A stretch of DNA of 64,000 nt, taken from the NCBI GenBank assembly GCA_014337915.1, contig QUBU01000004.1, forward strand, positions 1 through 64,000, in the 5' to 3' direction. This stretch comes from Gammaproteobacteria bacterium. GTDB taxonomy: Bacteria; Pseudomonadota; Gammaproteobacteria; Steroidobacterales; GCA-2729495. The notes below the pieces were generated by a model. It was given only the letters and a program-made list of their open reading frames with translations. It did not search any database and was not told the DNA's origin. This document shows positions 7,983 through 16,794 of the stretch, one piece after another. The number at the start of each line of letters is the position of its first letter. Position 1 is the first letter of the stretch. The position numbers and the translations under genes were made by a program.

Positions 7983-8008
7983 GGCGCCTGGCGTAACCGT
8001 CAGGCGCC
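7983..8008. terminator. Hairpin between convergent genes
   Basis: GGCGCCTG (7983-7990) and CAGGCGCC (8001-8008) form a perfect 8-bp stem with a 10-base loop. It lies between the end of the glucan synthase gene and the end of the hemerythrin gene, overlapping the latter's stop codon. It has no T-tract on either strand, so it is only a possible bidirectional terminator. Confidence 0.35.
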
Positions 8009-8554
8009 AGGCGGCCTGCCGCCCTCCAGTGCACGCCGCCAGCATTCGATGGCGGCCAGGTGGCGCTGCCTGACCATGGCGCCGTCGCGCTCCAGGACCA
8101 CCCGGCCGAAGGCCTGGACGGCGTCGACGTCGTCGGCCGCGGTCATCAGGCGTTCGGCGACGTTGAAGACCAGCTCGTTCTCGATGCGGATGTGCCGCCG
8201 CAGCAGCTCGACCAGCTGCAACGTGCAGTTCGCAAAGGACCTCGCGTCGCCACGGCCGAGTGCCCGCGCCATTTCCGCCGCCAGTTCTCGATGGCTGCGG
8301 TGATCCGCCAGCATGTCTGCCAGCGGCGCGCTGTCCAGCGCCAGGCCACGGCTGGCGAGCAGCCGGAAGATCACGCCCTCTTCCTTGGCATGGTGCGCGT
8401 CATCGATGAACTCCTGGACGAATTCCACGGCCCAGCGCGCAAACCCGGTGTCGAACGGATCCCCGCGCCGGATGTCGTGCACCTGGTGTTCCAGGAGGTC
8501 CATGGCCTCCAGGATGACGTGGTGCTCATTCCTGAGTATCTCGATGGCAGTCAT
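8000..8554 (-). CDS. Hemerythrin HHE-domain protein
   Basis: A 184-residue four-helix protein with hemerythrin ligand pairs: NEHH (H11/H12), DDAHHAKEE (H54/H55/E58), ADHRSHRE (two His) and RHIRIENELVF (His and Glu). Such proteins bind a di-iron site and are associated with O2 or NO sensing, iron storage or Fe-S repair. Length is normal for the YtfE-like/HHE group, but the N-terminal ScdA domain of YtfE is absent. The ATG at 8554 starts MTAIEIL. It is monocistronic and divergent from the GGDEF gene. No NsrR-like repeat was seen upstream. Confidence 0.88.
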   Translation of the reverse strand: MTAIEILRNEHHVILEAMDLLEHQVHDIRRGDPFDTGFARWAVEFVQEFIDDAHHAKEEGVIFRLLASRGLALDSAPLADMLADHRSHRELAAEMARALGRGDARSFANCTLQLVELLRRHIRIENELVFNVAERLMTAADDVDAVQAFGRVVLERDGAMVRQRHLAAIECWRRALEGGRPPGA

Positions 8555-8776
8555 GGGGGGGCGTGCTGGCGCGGGACAGCAACAACAGCCGCTGACGATC
8601 CCGGACCGGCCCCCTGGCCGCTATCCGCAATAACCGAAGGCACTTCACACCGGCAGTCACTCCCGCCTGCCCGGTACCGCGCCGGGGAAGCGTGACCTGC
8701 ATCCCAGCGATGGCTGGACCCGGAACCTACAATCCGGCCCCTGGCGTCTCCATTTTTGCCATAAGGCTCCCAGGCT

Positions 8777-9820
8777 GTGCTCGAGCGCCCGTTCGCCAAC
8801 ACGGAAACCCTGCGACTGACGGACATCCACTCGCTGGCGATCTTCTATACGCCGCTGGATGCCCGCTTCGACCGCCTGACCCGCCTGGCCCAGAAGGCGC
8901 TCGGCGTGCCAGTGGCCGCCATCGCCCTGACCCACCAGGGCAAGCTCTGGTTCAAGTCGGTGCAGGGCTGGAACGTCCACGAGCTGGAAGTGACGGCGAG
9001 CTTCTGCGTACGCACCCTGGCCCAGGGTGACCTGACCGTCGTCGAGGACACACGCCTCGACGGCGAGTTCGCCGATCACCCGCTGGTCAGGGGCGCACCC
9101 CGCTTCCGTTTCTACGCCGGCTTCCCCATCCGCGACCGCAGCGGCATCGTCGTCGGTACACTCGCTGTGTACGACCTGGCGCCGCGCCAGGTCTCGCCCG
9201 CCGACATTCAGGCGCTGCGCGACCTCGGCGAGCTGGCGCAGCGGGAGTTCCTCACCGCGGAACTCTGCGATGCCCAGGCGCAGATCATCAGCAAGCTGGA
9301 CCTCGCGCGTCGCAGCGCCATGATCGATGCCCTGACCCGGGTCTGGAACCGCCGCGCAGCCGAGGACCTGCTGGCGGTGGCGGTGGAGCAGGCCGAACGC
9401 GAGGACACCGGGCTTGCGGTATGCATGCTCGACGTCGACCGCTTCAAGGAAATCAACGACGGCAGCGGCCACCAGGTCGGCGACCAGGTGCTGCGCCGGG
9501 TCGCAGCCACGCTGGTGAGCAGCGTGCGCGATGGCGACTCGGTCTGCCGCTACGGTGGCGACGAGTTCCTGGTGATACTGCAACGGATAACGCGCGAGGA
9601 AGTCGAGCGCATCACCGGGCGCATCCGGCAGCGCATGTCCGAGTTCCCCCTCAGGACCAAGTCCGGCCAGGTCACGGTGAGCATCAGCGCCGGGACCGCA
9701 TGGCGGGCACCTGGCCGGCAGATGACCGGCGAAGCCCTCATCGAACTTGCCGACCAGGCACTCTACCGCGCCAAGCAGGCGAGCCGCAGCGGCAGCCGCT
9801 CCAGCCTCGCCGCATCCTGA
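8777..9820 (+). CDS. GAF-GGDEF diguanylate cyclase
   Basis: A 347-residue soluble protein. A GAF domain (about 20-165) contains GVPVAAIALTHQGKLWFKSVQG and FYAGFPIRDRSGIVVGTLAVYD. A GGDEF domain follows (about 185-345) with ALTRVWNRRAAED, DVDRFKEINDG and an intact RYGGDEF signature near residue 258, so c-di-GMP synthesis is expected. An RxxD motif (RDGD) lies five residues before the signature, the position of the inhibitory I-site, which suggests product feedback. The start is a GTG at 8777. Divergent from the hemerythrin gene; the GAF ligand is unknown. Confidence 0.9.
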   Translation: MLERPFANTETLRLTDIHSLAIFYTPLDARFDRLTRLAQKALGVPVAAIALTHQGKLWFKSVQGWNVHELEVTASFCVRTLAQGDLTVVEDTRLDGEFADHPLVRGAPRFRFYAGFPIRDRSGIVVGTLAVYDLAPRQVSPADIQALRDLGELAQREFLTAELCDAQAQIISKLDLARRSAMIDALTRVWNRRAAEDLLAVAVEQAEREDTGLAVCMLDVDRFKEINDGSGHQVGDQVLRRVAATLVSSVRDGDSVCRYGGDEFLVILQRITREEVERITGRIRQRMSEFPLRTKSGQVTVSISAGTAWRAPGRQMTGEALIELADQALYRAKQASRSGSRSSLAAS

Positions 9821-9903
9821 CCGGCCCGCGGCTGGCTTTCGCCGACCTGGTCGGCTAACGTCGCGCCGGGAATCGCCGCAGGGGCCGGCCATGTCAGTCC
9901 AAC

Positions 9904-10623
9904 TTGCCCGTGGCTAGGCGCCGGAGCCTCGGCTGGCTCGCGCGCCGCAGCGTCGTCATCGTCATCCTCGGCACAGTGGCCCTGGTGCTGCCCCTGCGCT
10001 GGCTGCCACCGCTCACCACCAGCTTCATGATCATCACCTGGGTGACGAAACCGGCCGGGGCGGGTCCGCTGCGCTATGACTGGACGTCGCACCGGAGCAT
10101 CAGCCGGCGCCTGCCCGAAGCACTCATCGCCGCCGAGGACCAGAAGTTCTTCGAGCACCATGGCTTCGACTTCGAGTCCATCGGCAAGGCCCTGCGCCAC
10201 AACCAGCACAGCCGCCGCACTCGGGGCGGCTCGACGATCACCCAGCAGCTCGCCAAGAACCTCTACCTCTGGCCGGGCCGCAGCTGGCTGCGCAAGGGCC
10301 TCGAAGCCTGGTTCACGGTCTGGCTGGAACTGCTGCTGCCGAAGGAGCGCATCCTCGAGCTCTACGCCAACGTGGCCCAGTTCGGCCCCACCGTCTTTGG
10401 TGCCGGTGCCGCCAGCCGCAGCTATTTTGGCAAGCCAGCCTCGCGCCTGAACCGCGAGGAGGCAGCACTGCTCGCCGCCGTGCTGCCCAATCCGGTGCGC
10501 TTCAGCGTCGCCAGGCCGTCGGCCTACGTCCAGCGCCGCCAGCAATGGATCCGCTACCAGGCCGCGCGCCTCGACCATGCCAATGGTGCTGCAACCCGCC
10601 TGCGGGGTTCCTGGGGCGGTTGA
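9904..10623 (+). CDS. mtgA: Monofunctional peptidoglycan transglycosylase MtgA
   Basis: A GT51 enzyme of about 239 residues that polymerises lipid II into glycan strands at the inner membrane. One N-terminal membrane anchor (about 16-38) precedes the catalytic domain with [14 protein letters not shown] (catalytic Glu), [58 protein letters not shown] and [13 protein letters not shown]. All five GT51 motifs are present and the length matches the family. There is no transpeptidase domain. The start is uncertain: TTG 9904 or GTG 9910, neither with a clear ribosome site. The gene stands alone, followed by srkA. Confidence 0.92.
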   Translation: MPVARRRSLGWLARRSVVIVILGTVALVLPLRWLPPLTTSFMIITWVTKPAGAGPLRYDWTSHRSISRRLPEALIAAEDQKFFEHHGFDFESIGKALRHNQHSRRTRGGSTITQQLAKNLYLWPGRSWLRKGLEAWFTVWLELLLPKERILELYANVAQFGPTVFGAGAASRSYFGKPASRLNREEAALLAAVLPNPVRFSVARPSAYVQRRQQWIRYQAARLDHANGAATRLRGSWGG

Positions 10624-10701
10624 GCGGCGGCGCATGCCATGCGGCGCCGTGCATCGCTGCCGACCGGGTACCAGAGGATTTCCGGTAGACTCCCGCTCCC
10701 C

Positions 10702-11715
10702 ATGGCGCACAACCCAGCCTCAGCCCGGGACTCCACCCTCGCCTACCAGGACCTCACGCCCGATGACATCATCGCCTCGGTGGAAAGCCTGGGCCTGTCC
10801 TGCGACGGCCGGCTGCTGGCGCTGAACAGCTACGAGAACCGGGTCTATCGCGTCGGCCTGGAAAATGCGCCGCCGGTTGTTGCCAAATTTTACCGGCCCG
10901 GCCGCTGGACCGATGCGGCCATCCTCGAGGAACACGGGTTTGCCAGGGAACTGGCCGATGCGGAGGTTCCGGTGGTGCCACCGCTGGCACATGCCGGCCA
11001 CACTCTGCATGTCCGCGGCGACTTCCGTTTCGCGGTCTATCCCTGCCACGGCGGCCGCGCTCCGGAACTCGATGACCTGGCGCTGCTCGAGCAGCTCGGC
11101 CGCCTGGTCGCCCGCATCCACCTGCAGGGCTCCCGGCGCGGCTTCCGGCATCGCATGCAGATCGGCCTCGACAGCTACGGCGTGGCCTCGCGCGATGTGC
11201 TGCTGGACGGCGGCTTCATCCCCGATGACCTGCGCGACGTCTACGCCGGCATCTGCGAGCACGCCTTCGAGTGGGTGGGCCACTGTTTCGCCCGCGCCGG
11301 CACGCCCCGCCAGCTGCGACTGCATGGTGATTTCCATCCGGGCAACGTGCTGGTGCTGGGGGAACAGGTGCACATCGTCGACCTCGACGACACCCTGAGC
11401 GGGCCCGCGGTGCAGGACCTGTGGATGTTCCTTTCCGGCAACCGCGATGAGCAGTCGCCGCAGCTCGCGCGGCTGCTCGCCGGTTACTGCGAGTTCCGGG
11501 ACTTCGACCCGCTGGAACTGCACCTGGTGGAAGCGCTGCGGACACTGCGCATCATGCACTACGCGGCCTGGCTGGCGCGACGCTGGGAAGACCCGGCCTT
11601 CAGGATCGCCTTCCCCTGGTTCAACACCCGGCGCTACTGGGACGAACACGTGCTGGCGCTGCGCGAGCAGGTGGCGCTGATGCAGGAGCCGCCGCTGGAA
11701 TGGAAGGGTTGCTGA
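10702..11715 (+). CDS. srkA: Stress response kinase A (SrkA/YihE)
   Basis: A 337-residue aminoglycoside-phosphotransferase-fold Ser/Thr kinase. Visible motifs: NSYENRVYRVGLE (glycine-poor nucleotide loop region), VVAKFYRPGRW (Lys), EEHGF, LHGDFHPGNVL (catalytic loop) and HIVDLDDTLSGP (metal-binding Asp). These match YihE/RdoA, which counteracts stress-induced cell death in Enterobacteria. The ATG at 10702 is chosen; an in-frame ATG at 10639 adds 21 residues without family similarity. The stop overlaps the start of the next gene by one base (TGATG), so the two are translationally coupled. Confidence 0.9.
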   Translation: MAHNPASARDSTLAYQDLTPDDIIASVESLGLSCDGRLLALNSYENRVYRVGLENAPPVVAKFYRPGRWTDAAILEEHGFARELADAEVPVVPPLAHAGHTLHVRGDFRFAVYPCHGGRAPELDDLALLEQLGRLVARIHLQGSRRGFRHRMQIGLDSYGVASRDVLLDGGFIPDDLRDVYAGICEHAFEWVGHCFARAGTPRQLRLHGDFHPGNVLVLGEQVHIVDLDDTLSGPAVQDLWMFLSGNRDEQSPQLARLLAGYCEFRDFDPLELHLVEALRTLRIMHYAAWLARRWEDPAFRIAFPWFNTRRYWDEHVLALREQVALMQEPPLEWKGC

Positions 11716-12689
11716 TGCAGACGGGCAGTACCACGGCCGGCCACATCATCGAAGGGGAAGGCGGCGCCAAGCTGCTGCGCGACATCACCATCGTCACCCA
11801 CTGCGTGGCGGACCTCAACATTGCCACGGCCCAGTGGAGCGCGGTGCTGGACTACGCGGTCGTCGAAAGCGGCCGGCTCGGCAGCGATGCCGGTGCCGCC
11901 TGGGACGCACCGGCCACTGCCGGTCAGCGCTACGCCCTGCTGCAACCCGCAAGCGGTGAGCGCTGCTACCTGCGCTTCGTGGAAACCGGCGAACGCGGCC
12001 ACGGCCCGCCGGCGAGCTGGGGCTGGACGGCCACCGAGCTGCTGGTGCAGGACCCCGATGCGCTCGCGCTGCGTTTCATCGGCACCGGGTTCCGCCGCCT
12101 CAGCGGCCCCGGCGACCTCTATCCACGAGCCAACGCACCGCGGGCCATGCAGGTGATCGGCCCATCCGGCGAGCTGCTGTATTTCACGCGGCTCCTGCCG
12201 GGCGGCAGCCGCTACGGGCTGCGCCAGGCCCGCTCCTGGGTGGACCGGCCGTTCATCTGTACCCTGGGCGGCCCGGCATCCGCGGGCATGCATGACTTCT
12301 ATGCCGGCGTCCTCGGCCACCGCATCATGGAGCGTACGCCATTCGTCAATGGCACGCTCGCCATGCTCTGCGAGGCTCCTCCCGGAACCGTGTTCCCGAC
12401 CGCGGTGGCGCGCATCCCCGGACGGCGCTTCCTGCTGGAAATGGACGAGTTCCCGGAGCATATCGGCCCGCGCCGGCGCACAGCGGGCCAGCTGCCCGCC
12501 GGCATGTCGATGGTCAGCTTCGTGGTGCGCAGCCTGGCGGCGGTGGAAGCCCTGCGGCCCGCCGGAGTGACGCTGCGGGCACCGCCGCGACCACTGCCGG
12601 GTGTGGCCTATGGTGGGCGGCGGGTGGCGGTGATCGAGGGTGCGGTCGGCGAATGGCTCGAGCTGATCGAGGATCCGTCGGCGCCCTGA
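11715..12689 (+). CDS. VOC-superfamily (glyoxalase/dioxygenase-like) protein
   Basis: A 324-residue soluble protein with two VOC-type halves: residues about 15-160 (DITIVTHCVADLNIATAQWSAVLDY ... GPSGELLYFTRLL) and about 180-320 (RPFICTLGGPASAGMHDFYAGVLGHRIME ... VAVIEGAVGEWLELIE). The beta-alpha-beta-beta-beta pattern and the repeated Tyr/Glu positions suggest a metal-dependent or degenerate VOC enzyme. The substrate is unknown. GGAAGGG lies about 7 bases before the ATG at 11715, which overlaps the srkA stop; a start at 11700 is possible. Confidence 0.7.
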   Translation: MQTGSTTAGHIIEGEGGAKLLRDITIVTHCVADLNIATAQWSAVLDYAVVESGRLGSDAGAAWDAPATAGQRYALLQPASGERCYLRFVETGERGHGPPASWGWTATELLVQDPDALALRFIGTGFRRLSGPGDLYPRANAPRAMQVIGPSGELLYFTRLLPGGSRYGLRQARSWVDRPFICTLGGPASAGMHDFYAGVLGHRIMERTPFVNGTLAMLCEAPPGTVFPTAVARIPGRRFLLEMDEFPEHIGPRRRTAGQLPAGMSMVSFVVRSLAAVEALRPAGVTLRAPPRPLPGVAYGGRRVAVIEGAVGEWLELIEDPSAP

Positions 12690-12777
12690 ACGCCACGTGG
12701 CGGCCGGCCCGGAAAGACCGGCCGGCAGCAGCCCGCCCCTGCGGCGGTATCATGGCCGTCACACCGGGGAGTCATGT

Positions 12778-13890
12778 ATGCGCTGGATCGCCTTCATCAC
12801 CGCAGTCCTCATCGGTCCGGCCGCGATGGCACTGGACGGGCCCGCCGCATCGCCGGAGGCCACGCGGCTGATAGCGGCACTGGAGCTGCGCGAGGGCAGC
12901 ACGGCGGTGCGCGAGGATCCGCGCTGGCAGCGGCCGCGGACTATCGTGGTGCGCAGCGACTACCCGGGAATGGTGCCGGCGCTGCAGCCGATGGCGCCCC
13001 GCGTCAGGCTGCTGTGGGCGAAGTCCGATGCCGAGGCGGTGGCGGCCGCTGCCGATGCCGATGCGATCATGGGCCTGTGCAGCCCGGAGCTCGTGGCCGC
13101 GGCAGGCCAGGCGCTGTGGATCCAGCTGTTCTCGGCTGGCAGCGAGCGCTGCGTGGCCATTCCCGAAGTGCGGGAACGCCAGCTGCTGCTGACCAACATG
13201 CAGCGCATCTCCGGCCCGGAGATCGCCGAGCACGCCATCGGCCTGTTGCTGGCCTTCACCCGCGGCCTGAACGTCTACCTGCCCGACCAGAAGAGCGGCC
13301 GCTGGCGCCCGGACCTGGTGCCGCGCTCCCAGACCTGGGAACTGGAAGGACGCACGCTGCTGGTGGCCGGCCTCGGCGGCATCGGCAGCCAGGTGGCGCG
13401 GCGCGCCCATGCGCTCGGCATGCGGGTGGTGGCCACCCGCGCCAGCGGGCAGCAGCGGCCGGACTACGTGGACGAAGTCGGTGGCCCTGAGGCGCTGCTG
13501 CGCCTGGCCGCGGCCGCCGACGTGGTGGTCAATGCCCTGCCGCTGACACCCGCCACCACCGGCCTGTTCGATGCGCGGTTCTTCGCCGCCATGAAGCCCG
13601 GCGCGTATTTCATCAATGTCGGGCGCGGCCGCAGCGTCGTCACCGCCGACCTGCTGGCCGCCCTGCAGGAGCGGCGCCTCGCTGGCGCCGGACTCGACGT
13701 CACCGACCCCGAACCACTGCCGGCCGACCATCCGCTGTGGCAGCTGCCCAATGTCATCATCACGCCACATGTCGCGGCCAGCTCCGACAAGGTGTCGGGA
13801 CGGCTGCTGACGGTGGCCCAGGAGAACCTGCGCCGCTACGTGGCTGGCGAACGCCTGCTGTCAGTCGTCGATGCCGGCCGGGGCTACTGA
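12778..13890 (+). CDS. D-2-hydroxyacid dehydrogenase with signal peptide
   Basis: A 370-residue protein. Residues 1-17 (MRWIAFITAVLIGPAAMA) look like a cleavable Sec signal peptide. The body is a D-isomer-specific 2-hydroxyacid dehydrogenase: GLGGIGSQVARRAHALGM (NAD-binding Rossmann loop), NALPLTPATTGLFD, INVGRGRSVV (catalytic Arg region), DVTDPEPLPADHPLW (Glu) and ITPHVAA (catalytic His). All catalytic elements are present. Export of an NAD-dependent enzyme is unusual because the periplasm lacks a free NAD pool; the signal may act as a membrane anchor. The ATG at 12778 is used; an in-frame upstream reading from 12697 shows no family similarity. Its TGA abuts the next gene's stop (TGATCA). 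Confidence 0.82.
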   Translation: MRWIAFITAVLIGPAAMALDGPAASPEATRLIAALELREGSTAVREDPRWQRPRTIVVRSDYPGMVPALQPMAPRVRLLWAKSDAEAVAAAADADAIMGLCSPELVAAAGQALWIQLFSAGSERCVAIPEVRERQLLLTNMQRISGPEIAEHAIGLLLAFTRGLNVYLPDQKSGRWRPDLVPRSQTWELEGRTLLVAGLGGIGSQVARRAHALGMRVVATRASGQQRPDYVDEVGGPEALLRLAAAADVVVNALPLTPATTGLFDARFFAAMKPGAYFINVGRGRSVVTADLLAALQERRLAGAGLDVTDPEPLPADHPLWQLPNVIITPHVAASSDKVSGRLLTVAQENLRRYVAGERLLSVVDAGRGY

Positions 13891-14448
13891 TCAGCCGGCG
13901 ACGAAGCGCTCCACCCAGGCCACGTAGGCGTCGACGAAGCGCTGCAGGAAGGCGCGCGTCGAATCGTTGGCGACCGTGCCGTCCGCTGCGATGACCTCAT
14001 CGCGGAAGTGCAGGTACACCTCCGGCTGGCCGAGCGTGGGCACGTCGAGGAAATGCAGCGAGCTGCGCAGGTGGTGCTGGGCGATCGCGGTGCCCGCAGC
14101 ACCGATCGAGGTGCCGATCACCGCCGCCGGCTTGCCGGCGAAGGAATTCGTGCCCCAGGGCCTGGAAGCAATGTCGATGGCGTTCTTCAGCACGCCCGGC
14201 ACTGAACGGTTGTACTCGGGCGTGACGAACAGCAGCGCCTGCGCGGACTCGATGTCCTGCTTCAGGCGCCGTGCGTTCGCCGGATAATCCGCATCGAAAT
14301 CCTGCGAGTACAGCGGGAGGTCATCGATGCGGACCTGCGCGAACTTCAGCTGCGGCGGCGCCAGGCGCTCGACCGCGAGCATGAGCCGCCGGTTGTAGGA
14401 ATCCCTGCGCAGGCTGCCCAGCAGCACCGCCACCTTGCAAGTTTTCAT
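13891..14448 (-). CDS. NAD(P)H-dependent FMN reductase
   Basis: A 185-residue flavodoxin-fold reductase. VAVLLGSLRRDSYNRRL forms the FMN phosphate-binding loop; FVTPEYNRSVPGVLKNAIDIASRPWG is the diagnostic segment of the NADPH-dependent FMN reductase/ChrR-YieF group; PAAVIGTSIGAAGTAIAQHHLRS follows. It probably reduces FMN, quinones or chromate in the cytoplasm. GGAGGTG lies 6-7 bases upstream of the ATG at 14448, so the start is well supported. Convergent with the hydroxyacid dehydrogenase with no gap. Confidence 0.9.
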   Translation of the reverse strand: MKTCKVAVLLGSLRRDSYNRRLMLAVERLAPPQLKFAQVRIDDLPLYSQDFDADYPANARRLKQDIESAQALLFVTPEYNRSVPGVLKNAIDIASRPWGTNSFAGKPAAVIGTSIGAAGTAIAQHHLRSSLHFLDVPTLGQPEVYLHFRDEVIAADGTVANDSTRAFLQRFVDAYVAWVERFVAG

Positions 14449-14651
14449 TCGAACACCTCCGGCCTGGGCAGCCGAGTCTACCAAGAGAGCGCGATGCACT
14501 CAGCCGCAGGCCGGCGGCGCCGGGCAGCTGACGGCCCGCTCCTTTTGCGCGCGGCGCCGGCCTCACCGTGATTTGTCACGCACTCGCTGCTACCATACCG
14601 GCGCCCCACGCCGGCATCACCCCAGCAGCACCTGGTCTGTTGCGGCGCAGC

Positions 14652-14657
14652 TATAAT
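14652..14657 (+). promoter_or_regulatory. Candidate -10 box of the cbb3 operon promoter
   Basis: A perfect TATAAT lies 25 bases before the ccoN start codon. No good -35 hexamer is found at 16-18 bases upstream, so an activator may be needed. I looked for an FNR/ANR box (TTGAT-N4-ATCAA) in 14449-14680 and found none with both halves intact. Confidence 0.4.
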
Positions 14658-14681
14658 CGCCATTCCTGATCGGGAGCCGCC

Positions 14682-16148
14682 ATGCCGAACACCGAGTATT
14701 ACAACGACCACGTCGTGCGCCTGTTCCTGCTGGCCTCGGCGGTGTGGGGCATCGTCGGCATGCTGATCGGCATGTACGCGGCGGCGGAACTGGCCTGGCC
14801 GGGACTGAACCTCGACATCCCCTGGATGACCTTCAGCCGCGTGCGCCCGGACCACACCTTCGGCGTCATCTTCGCCTTCGGCGGCTCGGCGCTGATGGGC
14901 ACCTGCTACTACGTCGTGCAGCGCACCGGCCATACCCGCCTGGCCTGGGGCAAGCTCGCGGAACTCACCTTCTGGGGCTGGCAGCTCGCCTGCATCCTGT
15001 CGATGGCGACGCTGCCCTTCGGCATCACCCAGAACAAGGAATACGCCGAGCCGGAGTGGTTCATCGACATCCTGATCGCCGTGGTCTGGGTGAGCTTCGG
15101 CGCCGTGTTCTTCGCCACGCTGGCGCGCCGGCGCATCCGCCACATCTACGTGGCCAACTGGTACTACGGCGCCTTCATCATCGCCGTCGGCCTGCTGCAC
15201 ATCGTCAACAACATCGCGGTGCCAGTCAGCCTGACCAAGTCATATCCGGTCTACTCCGGGGTCGTCGATGCGATGGTGCAGTGGTGGTACGGGCACAATG
15301 CCGTGGCGTTTTTTCTCACCGCCGGCTTCCTCGGCATGATGTACTACTTCGTGCCACGGCAGGCACAGCAGCCGCTGTGGAGCTATCGCTTCTCGATCGT
15401 CAACTTCTGGGCCCTGATCTCGATGTACATGTGGGCGGGCTCGCACCACCTCATGTACACCGCCCTGCCCGACTGGGTGCAGTCGGTGGGCATGGCGTTC
15501 TCGCTGGTGCTGCTGATGCCCAGCTGGGGCTCCGCGGCCAACGGCCTGTTCACCTTCAACGGCTCCTGGCACCGGCTGCGGGACGACCCGGCCGCGAAGT
15601 TCATGGTCATTGCCCTGGTGTTCTACGCCGCATCGACCTTCGAGGGCTCGATGATGGCCATCAAGACCGTCAACTCGCTGTCGCATTACACCGACTGGAC
15701 CGTGGCCCATGTGCATTCCGGTTCCCTGGGCTGGGTGGCGATGATCACCATCGGCTCGCTGTATGCCATGGCACCGCGCGCACTCGGCCGCCCGGCCATG
15801 CATTCGCGCAGGGGGATGGAGCTGCACTTCTGGCTGCATGTCTCCGGCACGCTGTTCTACGTCGTTGCGATGTGGGTGGCCGGCGTTACTGAAGGCATTA
15901 TGTGGCGCGCGACCGGGCCGGACGGTGCGCTCAGCTATCCTTTCATCGACAGCCTGCTGGCGATCCGGCCGCTGTACATCGCGCGCTGGTTCGGCGGCTT
16001 CCTGATCTGGCTCGGCATGTGGGTGATGGCCTGGAACCTCTGGTACACGGCCGCCGACGCCCGCAAGAAGATCATCCTGCCGATCCCGGTGCCGATCCCG
16101 GAGCCGGATTCGCACCAGACGCCGGCGCCGCTGCCGGCCGCAACCTGA
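14682..16148 (+). CDS. ccoN: cbb3 cytochrome oxidase subunit I (CcoN)
   Basis: A 488-residue, 12-helix catalytic subunit of the high-affinity cbb3 oxygen reductase in the inner membrane. Haem and copper ligands are visible: RPDHTFGVIFAFGG (low-spin haem His), WWYGHNAVAFFLTAGFLGMMYYFVP (CuB His), WAGSHHLMYTALPDW (two CuB His) and TDWTVAHVHSGSLGWV (haem b3 and haem b His). The ATG at 14682 follows CGGGAGCC. First gene of ccoNOQP; the next gene begins 10 bases after the stop. The segment SIVNFWAL has Asn at a site where I recall His in many CcoN proteins; this is from memory and not a metal ligand to my knowledge. Expression is expected under low oxygen. Confidence 0.96.
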   Translation: MPNTEYYNDHVVRLFLLASAVWGIVGMLIGMYAAAELAWPGLNLDIPWMTFSRVRPDHTFGVIFAFGGSALMGTCYYVVQRTGHTRLAWGKLAELTFWGWQLACILSMATLPFGITQNKEYAEPEWFIDILIAVVWVSFGAVFFATLARRRIRHIYVANWYYGAFIIAVGLLHIVNNIAVPVSLTKSYPVYSGVVDAMVQWWYGHNAVAFFLTAGFLGMMYYFVPRQAQQPLWSYRFSIVNFWALISMYMWAGSHHLMYTALPDWVQSVGMAFSLVLLMPSWGSAANGLFTFNGSWHRLRDDPAAKFMVIALVFYAASTFEGSMMAIKTVNSLSHYTDWTVAHVHSGSLGWVAMITIGSLYAMAPRALGRPAMHSRRGMELHFWLHVSGTLFYVVAMWVAGVTEGIMWRATGPDGALSYPFIDSLLAIRPLYIARWFGGFLIWLGMWVMAWNLWYTAADARKKIILPIPVPIPEPDSHQTPAPLPAAT

Positions 16149-16158
16149 GGTCCGGGCC

Positions 16159-16794
16159 GTGGCATACCGTCATTTCGAGTTCATCGAGAAGCACGCCTGG
16201 CTGCTCGGCATCCTCACTGCTGTCATGGTGTCGATCGGCGGCCTCGCCGAGATCACGCCGCTGTTCATCATGGCGCAGGAGGTCAAGCCGCCGGAACACG
16301 TCCGGCCGTACGATCCGCTGCGCCTCGCCGGCCGCGACATCTACGTCCGCGAAGGCTGCTACCTCTGTCACTCGCAGATGATCCGTGCGCTGCGCTTCGA
16401 GACGCAGCGCTACGGCAGCTTCTCCACCGCCGATGAGTCGGTCTACGACCGGCCCTTCCAGTGGGGCTCCAAGCGCACCGGCCCCGACCTCGCACGCGCC
16501 GGCGGCAAGTACTCCGACGAGTGGCAGCACGCCCACCTGATGGATCCGCGTAGCGTGGTGCCGGAGTCGAACATGCCGGGCTATCCCTGGCTGGCCAGGG
16601 CGCCGATCGACGCTGATGACATCGCGGCCCGCATGCGCGTGCTGCGCCGCCTCGGTGATCCGTATACCGATGCCGACATCGCCTCCGCTGCCGCGGCGCT
16701 CGAGGGCAAGACGGAGATGGATGCGCTGATTGCCTACCTGCAGGGGCTCGGCATCGCCAATGAACCGCAGGCCACGGCCGGGGAAACGCCATGA
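16159..16794 (+). CDS. ccoO: cbb3 oxidase mono-haem subunit (CcoO)
   Basis: A 211-residue membrane-anchored cytochrome c subunit. One N-terminal helix (about 13-38) is followed by the haem c site CYLCH near residue 72 and the axial Met in ESNMPGYPW. It passes electrons from CcoP to CcoN. The start is GTG 16159. The last four bases overlap ccoQ (ATGA), which shows tight coupling in the operon. Confidence 0.96.
   Translation: MAYRHFEFIEKHAWLLGILTAVMVSIGGLAEITPLFIMAQEVKPPEHVRPYDPLRLAGRDIYVREGCYLCHSQMIRALRFETQRYGSFSTADESVYDRPFQWGSKRTGPDLARAGGKYSDEWQHAHLMDPRSVVPESNMPGYPWLARAPIDADDIAARMRVLRRLGDPYTDADIASAAAALEGKTEMDALIAYLQGLGIANEPQATAGETP

Noticed and set aside
8728-8733. TACAAT as a -10 box for the GGDEF gene
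   Set aside because: There is no matching -35 hexamer at suitable spacing, so it is not supported as a promoter.
12697-12777. 27-codon N-terminal extension of the D-2-hydroxyacid dehydrogenase
   Set aside because: The extension has no similarity to the family and would bury the signal-peptide start at 12778.
14449-14680. FNR/ANR box upstream of ccoN
   Set aside because: GTGATTTGTCAC at about 14569-14580 is palindromic, but its spacing and half-sites differ from TTGAT-N4-ATCAA and from the CRP site.
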